64,000 nt of DNA from Pipra filicauda (Eukaryota > Chordata > Aves > Passeriformes > Pipridae): positions 4,993,049 to 5,057,048 of the forward strand of contig NW_024104365.1 in assembly GCF_003945595.2 (NCBI RefSeq), written 5' to 3'. The notes beneath the pieces are model-generated. The model was not told where the DNA came from and did no database searches. It saw only the letters and a program-made list of their open reading frames with translations. Positions 1-15,800 of the stretch are shown here, piece after piece (the first letter of the stretch is position 1; the number at the start of each line of letters is the position of its first letter). The position numbers and the translations under genes are program-made.

Positions 1-710
1 AGACAGTAAATTTGATTCTTCAAGCAAGGACATGGATACACTGCTCTAATTAATTAGTGGAGAAACAAACTAAAACTATCATCTCTATCATCTCTCCTTT
101 TTATAGCTTCACCTCTAATGTCTGGAAAATCTCAAAAAAACAGACCAGAGGGGTAAGTAAATGGGCATGCTATATAAAGATTCCATGGGAGAGCTACAGT
201 AACTGATACAACTAAAAAGAAGATTTATCAGTGGACAAACTGAAAAAAAAGTTACAGATGAGGAACACACACAAATCACTATTAATGAGTTCAATTAATG
301 TAATAATCAGCCAAGTTCAATATAAAAGTCTGACAGTATCCAGATACAGTTTTGCCATATAATAGATCTTTCACCTCACATGGCCTTTAAAAGACACTTT
401 TACCACTAATATGAGGTAGACACTAAAACTTCTAGAAATATTTTTAAGAAGTTCGGATGAGGAAGAAGATTTCCCCACAGATTACTGCTGAACAGTATGG
501 AGTCTGTGTATAATGTGTAACTAAAGCCAAAGCATTTTGCCTTAATATATTACCAGCTTTTACATGATACAATAATGAAATACAATGCTAGAAAAGCTAA
601 AAATACAATGCTATATTACTAGACTGTAAAATGTAATTAAAAATAGTTTTTAAAAATATTTCTTCTCAAAGATAATTATGGGAGAAGTTAACATCAAGTC
701 ATGAACAAAC
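1..710. other. Intron downstream of exon 39 (partial)
   Basis: AT-rich non-coding sequence. No further DOCK9 exon, repeat family or RNA gene was recognised. Confidence 0.8.
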
Positions 711-826
711 CTTAAAAGCCATCGTGAACAATGACAGAGTATCCAGAATTGTAAGGCAAACTTCGGTGGCAACATTTGCTTCAAGTAAAGACTGGTGAAG
801 GACATCTGCATCTGAATGGCCATAGC
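711..826 (-). CDS. DOCK9: DOCK9 exon 39 (last exon in window)
   Basis: Residues 1397-1435, phase 1 in and phase 0 out, donor GTTTGT. It encodes [38 protein letters not shown]. The next family segment (a QLLADHGHNPLMKK-like stretch) is not found to the left, so the next exon and the DHR2 domain lie outside the window. Confidence 0.97.
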
Positions 827-3800
827 CTACAGAAATTCCAAACGAAGTGTAAGTGCTGGATACACTCATTTAAATGTTTCCTATTTCCAAAAGACTTGAT
901 GAACTAGGAAAAGATTAACAAGTAAAAGCCTGACAGAAGTTAGTCTTCAATGCAGAAAAATAATTCATATTCATTTAAGTATTTTTCAAATATAGACATA
1001 CAGTTATTCTAACATAATTTGCACGTGATCATAAAATATATTAAGTAAGAATGTCAACAATAGAAGCATTAAACAGCAGTTAAAACAATATGTGATATTT
1101 CAAATATATGTGTATACATACACAGGTGTATATATATATATAAAGATACAGTTAGATATATATATACACATATATATTCATAAAATAAGTACTGCAGTAG
1201 GATGAAGTTACAGCTGAAAATACATAATTTTGGTAATTTAGTGATGTTATAATGATCTCAAAGTTAATCACAAGTCAACCATGATGAAAATACAAAACAG
1301 TAAGAGCTGCAGGAATACAATCACCTACTTATATGCAGCTTAAGACCCAAGTAATGAATTCTGCACTTGTAGCAATACCATGTAATAGCTCTGTATTTAA
1401 GAAAAACATTCTATTGCTTCTAGCTCCATACTGTATTTTAATAATAAAAAAAAAACATATCCTGCTTCAGCACTTGTTATAATATGTCCCTTATGTTCCC
1501 TAACACCGGTCTTCAAGCACCAGGTTGACAAATGTGCCCAAGGTGCTTTATAAAAATTTGGTCTGGATCATGTTTATATGTTAGATTTATAGTCAACTTG
1601 GCATCACCAAATCAATTACATGGATGACAAACTTGCTGAGATCAAGGAAAGAATGGAAAAAATTACATATTCTTTTATAATGACCCCTGGCCACTTCTTT
1701 CTGCATCTTCTTGCTTCCCTGGCTAAACTACGCATGTATACCCATAACAGCCAGTTTCTTTAGATTTATATGTTGTTTCTTCAAGCAGAAAACTATACTG
1801 AAATTTCTCAGAGATAAGATATATCACTTACACCATTATTTCAGTTCTATTGATTGCTTAGATGATTAGAAAGGGAGAAAATAATTTGATAATTTACACT
1901 AACAGACAACTGTCTTGCCAAAGAATCTTGATTTTAGAAACAAGTAAAGCAACTATTTCCACCAGATACTTTCTTCCTTTATATATCCCATACAGAATAC
2001 CCACAAGATTATTGAAGATCTGGACACTACTTTGGATACATGATACAGGCAGACTGACAACTAAACAAAACTAAAAGTTAGACAACAACAAGACCAAAGA
2101 TATAAAAATCAATTTCACACTTGACTGACTTTTACAGCAACATATTTTCAATTCGTAAAACCTCGGTCAATACAAGGTGCAATATCCTGATATTCATTAA
2201 ATGTCCATTAAAAAAACCTCTATTATCATTTTACACAAAATTATGTGAATGAGACACCTTCCCTCATAATTTCCTTCAGATGGAAAAGAAAAGAAAGTTT
2301 CTTTTTACATAAGCATGCATTTATTAAAATCTTTCAGCTCGCTGTTTCCTAAAAAAAATCAGTTCTAAAAAAATCGAGTTCTAAAAGTATGAAATCTCTT
2401 TGCACAGGGATGTGTGATTTCCCAGAGATTCTTTTCTAAGAATTGGTTTTTATCTACAGACTATTGTACTGTATTGAATGTGTAGGCACATAGTGTAAAA
2501 GCTTTCTTCTGCATATCAACAATCATACAGAAATTATGATATAGCAGCAGTAGACTGATTGCAAAAAGAAAAAAGTAATTTGCACAGCTATATACTTGTC
2601 TGACATTTTTAAAAGCAAGCAATTTAATTTCTTATATTTAAAGAGATGTGATAATGCATTTATGAACAGATGTTTTGTGGGATTTTTTTTTTCCAGTTTT
2701 ACACAAGCCTGTGATAAGTCTTCTGCAATTAGGCTAGCTATATAATATATTATATTATAACATAATATAATATATTATATATATAAAAATTATATTATAT
2801 TATAACATAATATAATTGCTTTATATTATGGATAAAGAGCTAAAAGATTTTAAGAGACAGTCAGATATGCTTTGGGAAATCAAAGAATGAACACAGTGAA
2901 CATACAGTTAACTCAAATAATTGTTTTCCTGCACGCAATTCTGTTCAGTACCAGTGTTGTATTTTACTGGATTAGTCAACCAGTTTCATTGTTTTTTGAA
3001 GCTGAAAATTGAAAAATGGTGCTTTAGAATATTTTATATACAGTATACTTTGCAATTTAGAAGCAGCATGTTTGAAAAGATAGGCCAGAAGCAGATTTAG
3101 TTTTTAATACAGCAGTCTTATACAAGCTGACTTCAACCTGATTAAATCTTACCATTGTCTACAGAAATTCCAAGAATACTTGATATCTTTCTCACACTGA
3201 AAACAGAAAAATCACTTCATTATTGGACGCTTTTTCACTTCCAGACAAACCAAATCATGGGCTCACAATCTTCGTAGAAATTCTAAGAAACTTACTTCTC
3301 TTAGGGGATGTCAAAACATGGAGATATGGTCCAAGTGTATATATTTACTTGTAGACTAGTAATTCATAAGACCAAGTGGGAGGAAAACAATGAACTTAAT
3401 AAAGCAAATAGGAAAAAAAAGAAGTAAATTTTGTAACAACGTGAAGCACAATTTTGAAGTGTATATAATTTTAAAAAACTATCAGTTTTAAAATACACTG
3501 TAGTTAACCATGCTCCATGTTATGGCATCAGCCAGCACTGATTGTTCTATCATAAAGCCGAGAACAGACCATCGACTGCTTGCAGCTACTCATTTGACCT
3601 AGAACAGTAAAAGTCATTGAAACGCACTGGTATGGCTCTGGGACCTGTCTCTGGTGTTGTGGTACTGGTTGAGGACGATGAATGTTATCATGTCATGAGA
3701 CTTACTGTGGTTAAAAGTGAGAGAGTTATCCAGGCTGCTCAGCTGCTGCAATCTGGCATGCATCATTCCTGTTCTGTTACGGGAAACAGGCAATGTCTGA

Positions 3801-6800
3801 GATTTTCGATCATGAACTATGGATCCTAACCCCTCCTGGTTCCTGCAAGATGGGTGAAATGGGATAGAAGCAAAAGTTAGACGTGTCAAACTGCGGCAAG
3901 ACAGGAAGTGTTGTTAGTTAAGCACAAGAAGTTTTATAGAGAGATTCATAATGCAACCTATTTACTGTTTTCTTTATAAAACAAAAATAGGTAGCTTAAA
4001 AAAAAGCATTACAGCAAACTCTTAAAACCTCAAAGCATGAAAGCAAAAGCACACAAGCAGTCACTCTTGAAGCGCAAAATTTACTTCAGAGCTTTTGAAA
4101 ATAAAAATTTTATTGAGAACATAAATATTCTGAAAATATTCAGAACCCAAAACTGAATTCTCTATTTTGATTGCAAAAATTTTAGCAAAAAAGTTAGAAG
4201 GACACATGGCAGCAAAATTAGAAAGCACACATGCAACAGGAGAGCAGGAGTTAACTGAGATGTTATCATGTACTTCTTACCCAAGCAGGAAGGGAGAAGA
4301 GCCATAGACTTTGTTAAATTTGCAGCAATCAAATGAAGAAAACAGAAAAGTGATCTGTGTTAGCAATCAGTACAGCCTAACTTTGTATTGTGTACCACCA
4401 CCAGAGCTGATGAAAAATGAAAACCAGTGCTTGAACCACAGAATTCCCTGTTCCCTTTCATTCTGTCATTTGTGTATTTTAGGAGCGCGTGCATTCAGTG
4501 TAATGACAATGTGAAAGACTAGAAAGCCACATTTACTGGGAAAATTCAGTATTTCTGCAGAACACCAGATGATTTCAATAGCTTAACATTTTCAGTGTTA
4601 ACATGCAGCACACAGACCAGGTGATCAGTAAACAAACAGGAAGTGTGATAGTGTCTTCTACACAACTAGTCAAACAAATTAGTTGGAATAATTTTTACAA
4701 AAAGACTGAAAATTACAGACTCCTCTAAATCCAGAGTTTGGAGTACATATGAATACAAAGGAAACAATCAAAACCTTAACAAAGCCAGATTTATTTTTTA
4801 TTTTTTTTAGGTTATGTGAACAGAGATGAGATTTTTGTTTTCTGAAAAATCTCCAAGGAGATAGTCAAGTTTGTAGAAAGAGATTCACATATCTAAATTA
4901 AAAACTAAAAAGCTAACATTATAGTTAGAATGCTTTACCACTCAAAGTCAACATCAACTTTCTCACTGATTTCAAGAAGTCCAGTACTTTAACCCCACCA
5001 GTATAACAGTACTATTATGTCAACTAAATGCAAGGCCTAAACAAGTTGCTATATTTTACTCTATTAAAAATTATTTTGTATAAAAAACCACGTTAATGTA
5101 AAGATATTAAAATAATTTAATAAAAGTTTCTGACTCCTACAGATTTTCCTTGGATTTCAAATCGAGAAACAGCAGCGTTGGAATGTTCACTAATCACCTT
5201 ACAGTAAAAACACTATATAAATAAAATTTCTAAACCATTTCAATGTACATGGTTTTATGGTCACGTGAATAAATGAAACAAATCATAAAATTTCTTTCCC
5301 AAAGAGACTATTTCAAGGAAAAAATGCGGTAAAAGATAGCATTTAAGGGATGGATTTTAAAGTAATTGATGATAAACACCACACAGATCATTCCTAAAAA
5401 GATACCATAGTTTCAGACAGGATACAGATTTGTTAATAGAGTAACAAGTTACTTACTTCAAACTGTTACATATCATTTCACAGTAACTTTTCTACTCCTG
5501 CAATTTATTTGTAACAGAGATTCAAAGCATATTATACTCACTATTATTCTTAGTGAACAAGACAGTGAAATTTAAATTCCACACAGTACCTGGCTATGTA
5601 TCGTTTTCCCATGTACTGGAACTGATGTAAGCATACTCTGCAGAGAACACATAGGTCAGAGAAGCAACACTTGAAACAATCTCTTCTAGATTTATGTACA
5701 TTTGAATTATTCAACTATTATTTTTAACTTTAAACTCCTAGGTCATAAAACCTCTTTATTTCTCCCACCCTTAAAATTCTCTTCCAGTCCCCAAGCCAAG
5801 GAATGGTAAACATGGCTCTTCTGAAATCAGTCACAGATGGTTGGTGTTTTTTGGCAAACTGGGATTGACAGCAAAAGGCACATAAAACTGCCTCCAGAGC
5901 ACACCTATCTCAAACCTCTGAATCAAAACCACTAGCACGAGTCTAACAGTGACAAGGGGGAAGGGTTAAATGGTTAAAAAAAAAACCACCTTGGAAAACT
6001 GTAAACATCAAGTGCTCCATATCCTCTATAGATTTTTAATACTTATAGAGAAGAAAGGTTTAGTCCTGAGTCTCACAGATAAAATTTCATTATGCGAGAC
6101 ATGGCCCACAGTTACAGTTATTTACAGGAAGCCAGGGCAAGTAACATGAAGGAGAGAAGCAAAGAGATAACTAGACATTACATACATAACACAGATTTTG
6201 CAAAATGTGTATAAGGGTTAAAAATAAGGGCAAAACATTTTGCTTCCTACCCCGGTCTAAACTCTCTTGGTTACAGACTGGCTTTTTCTGTTTTGTTGGG
6301 TTTTATTTAAGGTCTCCAGATTCCAGAATAATAACAGGGTTTCTGAAAGAACTATTTTTCTAAAAGGAATACAGTTTTACAATAAGAAGATGATAAAGAC
6401 AAATTCCCAACAATAATTAATAATCTATGCTACTGGTAAGTCCACAACACTAATGACCAATAAACTAAAAGTCATACTTTCAAATCAAGAAAACTGGTGT
6501 GAATGGAACCTGCAATACTAATTTTATTTTACTCTTTTCACACTGTAAGCAATTATTCTGATAATACAGAACAGTTAACGCAACTTCCATTGTTCCTCAG
6601 GCAAGAATGTTCTAGAAGTTCTTCTTTAAAGTGTAAATCCAAACTGAAAGCCAGTTTTCAGGCTCTCTCTTCCATGTGCCAGTTGTGAATGAGAGATAAG
6701 ACTGGCAAATAATAACTTCCACACAGCTCCATTTTATACTCAGACCTTTAGTAGCTCTAGCTGTCTCCAAACTGTAAAATCAAAACGCAGTTTGCCTCTG

Positions 6801-9800
6801 AAAACTTGTCATTCTATTAAAAAACTAACCTCAATTTACCCTTTGGATATCTCCTTGTCTTTTTAGATTCTATGTTTTTCAGAAAAAGTTCTCTGCATGG
6901 TGAGTACCTACATATCATTCTCTTACTAGTGTAATGAGAAACTATTGTAATGACCTTACTAATAAAAAGCATGATCAAAATGAATTTAATTTGCATTGGC
7001 AAAATACTCTAAGAATTGGGAGAGGTATGAGCCTTGTTCCTGCTCTAGTTTAAGGAACTGTGGTATCATCCACTTCACTACAAATTTTATTCTGTATTCC
7101 ATGTACTACTACTGTGATGGAAATATTCTTTTATAATTAGTAATTTGAGATTACTGATTTGATCCCAACCACTCCTGTCCAGCCCTTAAATAATAAAAAT
7201 TTAATGTCAAAATACTGATATACAGTTTCTACCTCAGGCTTGAGTCTACCAAGTAGACTCATTAACTTGTTTGGTTCTGTCTCTAGTACAATCAATATCA
7301 CACCAGATGTATTCAAATAATGAGTTAAAATTACCTACAATGTATTCCTGAGAGAGATCCTGACTAGCACATTCCATAACATAATTAAAAACTGATATTA
7401 CATTGAGCCTCTACTACAGAAACAAGGGAAAGCAGTCCAGTGAAACAAGCAGAAATGCTTCTGTGGTACATCACTTCAAGCAAACACTGCCTTCTTCACT
7501 TTTTATTAATGTATCAGTCAGTTCTCAAGAACAAACACACTGAGTGTGCATAGAGATGGAGTGTAGCCATTGATAACAAATACTAGATTCATCCTATATC
7601 TCTTCCCTTACAGAACAGCAGAAGACACAAGAGGAATGCTAGGAGGATGGTTCTGAAGTTACAGAATTCAATTCACTTTGATACGCAACCATATAAATTC
7701 AGCAGTTAAGATTACAAAGATGCATTTTAATGCAGACAGGTAACAAGACAGTTGGTACCTCTTCCATGAGCACAGCAATATTCTGAGCACTACTTGCTGT
7801 TTAGGATCTTCCCGAGATCCCTTATCTATAGTCTAATTCCAGAGATTATCGTGGAACTGGACAGACATGCAATTGTGCACATCACATTAAGGACTTCTGA
7901 ACAGATCAAGATGGTCTTACTTAAAGAAAAAAAAAACAACAAAAAAACCCCCATATACACACACTTATAATCACACTCCTGCTTTTAGCAGCATAGTGAA
8001 ATGTACAATTTAATGACAAGCACAACAAAAAACTTACTCTGTAATCGTGAAAAAGTCCATGAGTTCAGATTTTGTAGCCTTGTTCCAATATGTAAACAAC
8101 GCGTCTAGGAAAATGAAAAATATTAAAAACAAGATAATGGCAGCAAACACAAAAAAAATTAAATACAAGAGTTAACATAAGTTCTTAGTTTTCAGATGCT
8201 GAGGATTCAGAGAATCTAGAACTGGCTTGCAGGGCACAGATAACAATTACTATTTAAAGTTTTCCTTGAAGATGATCATATAAATTCACGTATCAATTCT
8301 CCAAATGAATGTCTACAATATGATTTTATCTAATCCATAATATACAATTTCATATTTTAAATAGTAATAATTGTATAGTCCATAGTGATTGTGGTGTTAT
8401 AAAAATATAAGACTTCAGAATACTTTTGACTGTTAGTCCTATAGCATGATTCTCTACAGATCAGTCTAAACATTTTTTAAATGCAAATTTACGATTTCTT
8501 CTTTCTTTAATTTATGATGTTTTACTATGAATAGTCAGCACAGGTTTCAGTTTTTCCTTCCACAATTTTCAAAAATGGCTACATATGTTCTACAAAGCAT
8601 GCAGTTGCATAGCCAAGACCTGGTCTCTTTTGCTAAAAATGTTCAAAATTAACTAAAAAATTCAAAATTATTACAGAAATGTGTGACAAAGTCTATTTGA
8701 CACTTGTTCTTTTCCAGGAGAACTGAGACCAAAAAAATCCCCACTGTGGTTTAAAATTGAATATCCAAGAAAATATGATAACTCCTTACATATTCTACAG
8801 TGTAAAATAGTGAAAAATATATTTGTGAGTTTTATTATTCTTTGTAATTAAATTATATATAATAATATCAATGTAATTACATGAAAATCTAATGGTGTGA
8901 TTGGATATTGAATATTTATTAACTTTTCAATACTCATTCTTGATTAACAGGTGTAATAAATTAGAGTTCAAGTACTACATAAACTTGAATTTTAAAAATT
9001 AACAACCAAATAGGCACAGAGAATGAATTAACTACTTTTGACAGCACAAACTGAAAAAGTCAACGTTTTTAGTACAGATAGGGATGATCCTAGCAAAAAA
9101 GTAAGATGTGCCATTCATGCAGTATTTCTATATATTTGTACCCTTTTCCAGGATAATATGACTCTTTCAAAAATTCAATGGATCATCCAAAAACATCCCA
9201 GGAGAATGAAAAACCCAGAATAATATCCCCATTCCAGAAATGGAAATATACACAGTAATCAAATAATTTGGTTCCTTGTCATACAGGAAGTTCTACAGAA
9301 TGGAGGAACGGACCAGCTCGAGACACTTCCAGAGAACAATGAATTATTCTTCATCTCCATTTTTCAGACCAAATTGTACACTTGCACACAAATACTCACT
9401 TTCCTAACAAGTCCTTTAGTTAGCCTCTCATTTAAAAGAAATAATGAGTATGTAAGGCTTACAAGGTTTCTTTCAGTCAGAGTTTAATTTGAGCAATCAT
9501 ACATATTTGTAAAATGCAGCACATCATGGTACCTACACCTAAAATATTCTGCTGATTTTGAAAACTTATCACTTTGAATTTATAAAAAACAGGTGGAATT
9601 ACCTACCATCTGACATGCTTCTTAAAATGTGAAGGAAACACATGAGCAGACTTTTGATCTCTGCTTGATCAAGTTTGTCGTATCGAACAACAGAACTTCC
9701 TAAAGTGCTGCTCTGTTGGTTCTGAAAAGAAAACAGATGTATTTTGGCTGAAGAGTTTTTAAACTGATAATAAACTAAAATGATTTCAATTGTTTTGAAT

Positions 9801-12800
9801 TCCTGCAACAGAAAAAGGATCTCAGAATGGAGACAAAAATGTTTCATGAAGCCAGGTCACTAAAACACACGTTACACACATGAAGTATACCAAATTAAGC
9901 CTCTTTGCCTTTGTCTATTTAAATTCCTTTTTTGTATGACTTTTTCCCCCAGAAAGAGGAATAAGAGGAAAAGTTACCTAACACTGTTTATTAATCAAGT
10001 TAATTATACATAGGCACTCATACTGTAGAAATCAAGCATGCCCCTGCTGCTTAGATTAAATACTTTAAAAATAAATGCTAATGTCAGGTGATACATATAT
10101 GCTCCTTTGCTTTTGGAGACACTTTATCCTGAACTGTAGACAGGCCTGCCTCTACAAAATTCCTTCCATTTAAAGATGTAAGAACCTCAAGGAAAACATA
10201 CATAAATAGCAATAATATGCATTCTGGAAGATTAATTACTACTAAGTAACTTACTCTTGTCCTCCTTCCCTTCCCCCATAAAAAAACCAAACAAAAAACC
10301 CAAACCAAACCAAAACCCTCTCCCTGCTTCATTTTTTTTAATACAATTACTATACTTGTGGGAAGTCTATCAGCAATGCTGAACACTGTCATCTGTCCAA
10401 AAAGAAAAAAACTCTATAACTGATCTTTCAAAATGTGTACCACAAAAAAACCCTGAAAAATAAAAATGTGAAAATAGATAAACTGAACTTTTGGCAAAGA
10501 CTTATCTGTAAAAGAATAATTTCCACACAATCCAGTGTTACAAAATCCTCAGCATGAAACTTTTAAAGACATACTATATAAATGTTAGCTTAAAATATAG
10601 ATTATGTTCTTTTAAGTGCCTAATTCTCACATTCAATAAGCCACTTATGCAAACCGAAAATGAATGAGACGTTTAATAAGTTTTCTGTAAAGTCCACAGT
10701 CTGGTATAATTGATCTGTGCAACTCTTTGGTTTCTACAGTTGGCCTCATGACCTTTTTCAGGATGCATACCAGTGTTGGAAGAAATTCTTTGCATCAAAA
10801 TTAGAAAAAATAAAAATACAAATATAGTCTCAAGAGAGAAAAGCACTTGGTTTCTAAAACAAAGTGAGAAGTGCCAGTACCTCAAGGGCAGAACAACCCT
10901 TCTAAGAATACTCCTCACTGAAAGCAGGAGACATGCTAATCCATGAAGGAACACTTCACAGCAATCACATCCATTGACTGCTGAGCCCTTTAATGCATTC
11001 TGTGCTGTCCTGAAACAATCTGTGTAAATCTGTCCTGTACTAGTCACTGAATGGATGCACAGTAAAACTGAATATGAAACTATAAAGAATATCAGCCAGA
11101 AGTTATTCAGAAGGAAATGGACACCTCTATAAGCCTGATTAGTGCAGATTCTAAAGACCCCAAGACCAAAATCTTTGAAACATCTCTGGTGAACAAGAAG
11201 GTGCTACTATACAGCTTTAAGGATACTATAATGGAGCAGGCAATTAATGGGTGACAGAGCAGGAATAGAATTTGTGTTTCCTAGACTTTCAGAAAAGGTC
11301 CAGAGCATTACATAATATTCCCACTAGAATAGCTGAACATGTACATGGATAAAACTAGGACTACAGCTACTCAGAAGCTTAATTTAAAATCATGCCAGTA
11401 ACCTACAAAGTATGCACATATTAATATAGAAATTGATATACTTCCAGTCTATTCTGATTCCACAAGTATAGTGCTACAGGTTATTCTGAAAGAAAATTAG
11501 AACAAAAACATGGCTTTTCAGTAATGGTATCAAGCAATGAGCAAAAACTTGAACATGCACTGAACATCTGATCTACTAGAAAGAAAGTTCAGAAAGCAAC
11601 AAATAAAAAGCCAGGATCAAGTATTATTTGGGAAAAATATTAACAGCATGCAAAACACAAATCCTGTGTTACCTAAATTGGTAGACCAGAGCAGAATTTT
11701 CAAAGGATGCTGACTCCTTTGAAAACCCTTTTACTTGGTAAAAACACCACAAGTTAGTAATTAACAGCATGACAACTAAGTAATAGATGACAGCATTGCC
11801 ATTTAGCAACAGTGTATATTTAAGATACTTCTTAATTACCTTGGTCAAGGACCCCAAGACTCAAATTCTGCAAATATTTAAACTGATCGGATTTTTATAC
11901 TTAAACTAAATCACGTGCATGAACTACTCCAGGTTTGACATTTAAACATATTTTACATAGTTAAATTGAATATATTGGGTTTGAGTTTCAACTGTTGCAA
12001 AGAAGCGGCAAAACTACTGACCACACACTTCACTCAGAAGCTTAACTATACCAAGCACAAAAAACAGATACTTCTTGTAACTGAAGAGAGAAAGTAGTAT
12101 GCAAAATTTTCTCTGGCAAAGCTGGAATTGTCAGAAGTGAAAAATCCATAGTAACACGGTTTTTCTTTGCAGGGTGAGAATTTTCTTCTTCTTCTCCATT
12201 TGGGCATATAGCATGAGCAGAGTGCCTTCTGAGAAGCTTCTCTCTCTGCCACACGAAGGCATGTCAGAGTCAAGGGGAAAGAGTTAACATGTTGTGACTT
12301 GCACAACAACCTCTAAGAAAATGAAACGTGAGCAGTATCAACACAAACTCTAGAAAGACACAACTGAATACCTCATAGCTACTGCAGCCAGAACTCCTAA
12401 TTTGTAACAGCTTTAAAGTGAAATGATTTAGAAAAGTCAAACTAATATAAAAGAAATCACCCAGAGAAAGCACAGCAACTACTTTTTCAGCCTTTTAAAA
12501 ATGCCAAGTATATTGTGAACAGGATGGAGTGATGGTCTCCACAAAATCAAAGAAGCTGTCCTAACTACAATTTGGTCCCCTCAAGTAAAATTCAATATGC
12601 TTTATCTAGTACCTTTCTCTATCTAAGGAAAAAACAACTGCTTGCTTATGTCTCTACATTGAAAATCTGTTTCTATTTTCTGCAGAACAGCTTAATAAAT
12701 GCAATGCAAAAGGAGTTCACAAGATAATTATTTCGCAAAAGAAAACCTTACATAAAATACTGCTCTGAAGTTATTCCAGAAAGATTATTCACAATGGACA

Positions 12801-15800
12801 TCAGAGAACTTAACTCTTATGAGAATTAGGACAAAATTTTAGGAATATGCTTTTGGGTTTTATTTTGGTTTGGGTTTTTTTACCTTGTCAAGAGAATTGC
12901 TCTTGTCACTTTGTCTTTCTGGGAGACTGTTTCCTGAGTCTGTACTTATAAGAGATCCTCTTGAGTCAGCGTTCCTCACACTATTAATATTTGGAGTAGA
13001 TGTGGTGTATGGGGAAGCTAAAAAAACAAACAAACCACAACCCCAAACAATATAAAAACCTCAAATAATACATATACTGACAAAAGTCACTCCACAGTTT
13101 AGTCAGACTTTTCAAATCACCATATATATATATTTTTTTTAAGAAAGTAAATAATGAACTCTATTTAGTTACTTTTAATGAAGACAAACTTATTTGAGAG
13201 TTTCAGCAAATTATATATGTATACTTATACACACAGACTTATGTACTACATACACACATCCGTAAAAACCATATACAGCAACATATACATGCTTCCATGA
13301 AGCCTATTTTAAAAACTCCCCTTTCCCATTTTTCAACTCTTTTTCTGTTTAATTGACTAGTAAGTGTCATAGCTAATTACAGCAGACAACACCAAATAGA
13401 AAAACGCATTAAGAAGACAGACAAGAGGATGCCCAGGTGCATAAACAAAATCACCACTTAGAGGTGATCTCTAACACCATGTACAAAACTGCAGATTATG
13501 GCACTCCTGCCGTAAGTGACTAAGGCTAGTCTTGTCTCCAATTTCTCTGCAGCAAGACAAGAACTATCACCTCTGAGAGGAGAGAAAAGGAGCATCACTT
13601 CAAGAATTAGCTTTTGTTTCATGTGGAAAAGCAAATCCTAAAGATCCCAAATGACAGAAGTCATGTACAGACTGAAATCTGACCCACGCTAAGCTGTTTA
13701 CTCCATTAGGTTCAAGTACACATGCATAAAGCAACCAAAGCTGGACAAAATATTTATTTCTGATAATTAATGAAAAAGGAAACCAGTTCCTTTTAATTAC
13801 TATATTTTTTAAGTGCTTACCGATGCCAGAGATAACACCAAAGAGATCTTTAGGAAGATTGTTATCCAACGTGTTTCCTGATTTTTGTGGTGTTACTAAC
13901 TGACTTGCAGTTGGCAAAATCTGTGCATCATCCTTTGCGCTCTGTTTGGAAAAGAGAGAAAAATGTGACTATTTTCCTACATAATTGATGCATCTTCCAG
14001 AGAAGTATTTGTTATATATTTCTTCCTTAAATTTTAATTTCTATTAAATATGCTCTAAAGAACGGAATAAGATATTCAGGTATTTGCACAACCTTGGGAT
14101 AGCCTAAAATTTATGATACCTCAGGAAACATGGAAGAAATGAGTATTCCACTGAATTTTAAACACTATAAAACAGATATTTCAAAAAGACTCAAAATAAT
14201 TTTATTTCAAACACCCAAATATTTCTCTTGTTGTAAGAGTTTTGGAATTTTTTTTCTTAATACCAAATGGAACATAGCAAGATATGAACAAAATAAAATA
14301 CATAAATAATTAAATCTGAGATTCAGTAATTGTATGCAACCATAATATATCAACATATACCCTTCATAAATTCCACTTTAATTAATTCTCCTGTAGCCCT
14401 CTTACACTACAAGTCTTCCAAAAGTGCACTCTTTAAGGTTAAATTCTTCTCTAATTTCTAGAAAATTAACCATTTTTTGTGGTCCTTTTGTTTCAGTGTT
14501 GGACAGAATTGAAAAACTGCAGAATTCTGAAGCTTATGAAACTCTTTGTTTGCTAGGAGTACATAGTGTTTCATATACATGTTACCATTAAAATATGATA
14601 ACAATAATTCAGAATACCAAATAGAAATGGTCACTCACATTGCTGGAAGGGTTAACAGGAAATGGAGACACATCTTTAACATTGATTCGCTGAACATTTT
14701 CTATAAGCAGTCCAAAGAGCGGCAAATACATAGTGGCTATTCTTGCTTGATGACCCTAAACAGAGTTTAGCACTTCATTAAAAAAATTCCAGTTTTAATT
14801 TTCAATCACTAATTAGTTTTAATCTATTCATTCCCACATTACTAAAAAAGAGCATTTAATAAATATTTGCCCACATTCACAAGTTCATAAATGACAAAAG
14901 CAGTGATCATCACTGTATTTCATTCTAAATTACAGAAGATCAGTAAGTTTTATTTACTGCTTAAAAAGTAATGCAGATAAACTCCAAAATTAATGTAATT
15001 TCAGCTAAAACTAACCAAGTAGATTAATATTATGTTAGGCTGATAAATTAATTATACCTTTCATTATAATTTTATGGCTTCTCCACAGCATAGCTGATGT
15101 TAAAAAAAGTCAGAAAATTAAAAATCACTGAAAATTTACCATCATGACTTGTAGCTTTCTTATGCTTATTTTATGAACAATAGATGATGGAAGGACAGAT
15201 GCCAAATATTAAGAGCTAATGTTTAATGAAAAGAAGAGCTTAAAACACACTTGTAAAAATCTGATTACTTTAAGAACAGCAATTAGTCTACATGTGCTAA
15301 AATGCAAACATACTAAACACATACTAAAAGGTGCTTTGTCATTTCATTTGGTAAATAGATGGAATTTGCAGATCAGTAAAATTTTCATCATAGTATGAGC
15401 AGAAATAGTTTTGCTGCAAATTAACAGGGGTTTCTTTTATGAACAAAAAAGCTTTCTGTATGTGTGCACACTTAATCTTTATTATTTTGTACTACTAGCA
15501 TAGCAATACACTTACCCTGGAAGCATATCTATCATCAAAAGAATGTTTTATCATCAAATTCTTGAGTACACTGATAGCAATCTGCCGAACATCTCTGAAC
15601 TCCTGTAAGGCATTGCCCACTTCCCTTAAAAGCAGTCCAACTAAGAAGTGATTTTTACAGAATTCATCAGTTAATGAATAATCCAGCTGAAGGTCTGGAA
15701 GTAAAGTACAAGCTCCATGTAAGGGATGGTTTTATTTAAATCAATTTATCAATTAACTTAAGGCTAAAGTAAAACCCAGCACATCAAACACAGCAAAGTC

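Larger units (their letters stand above)
827..3705. other. Intron between exons 38 and 39
   Basis: It contains the TA/TG microsatellite and the AT palindromic repeat listed separately. Nothing else was recognised. Confidence 0.8.
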
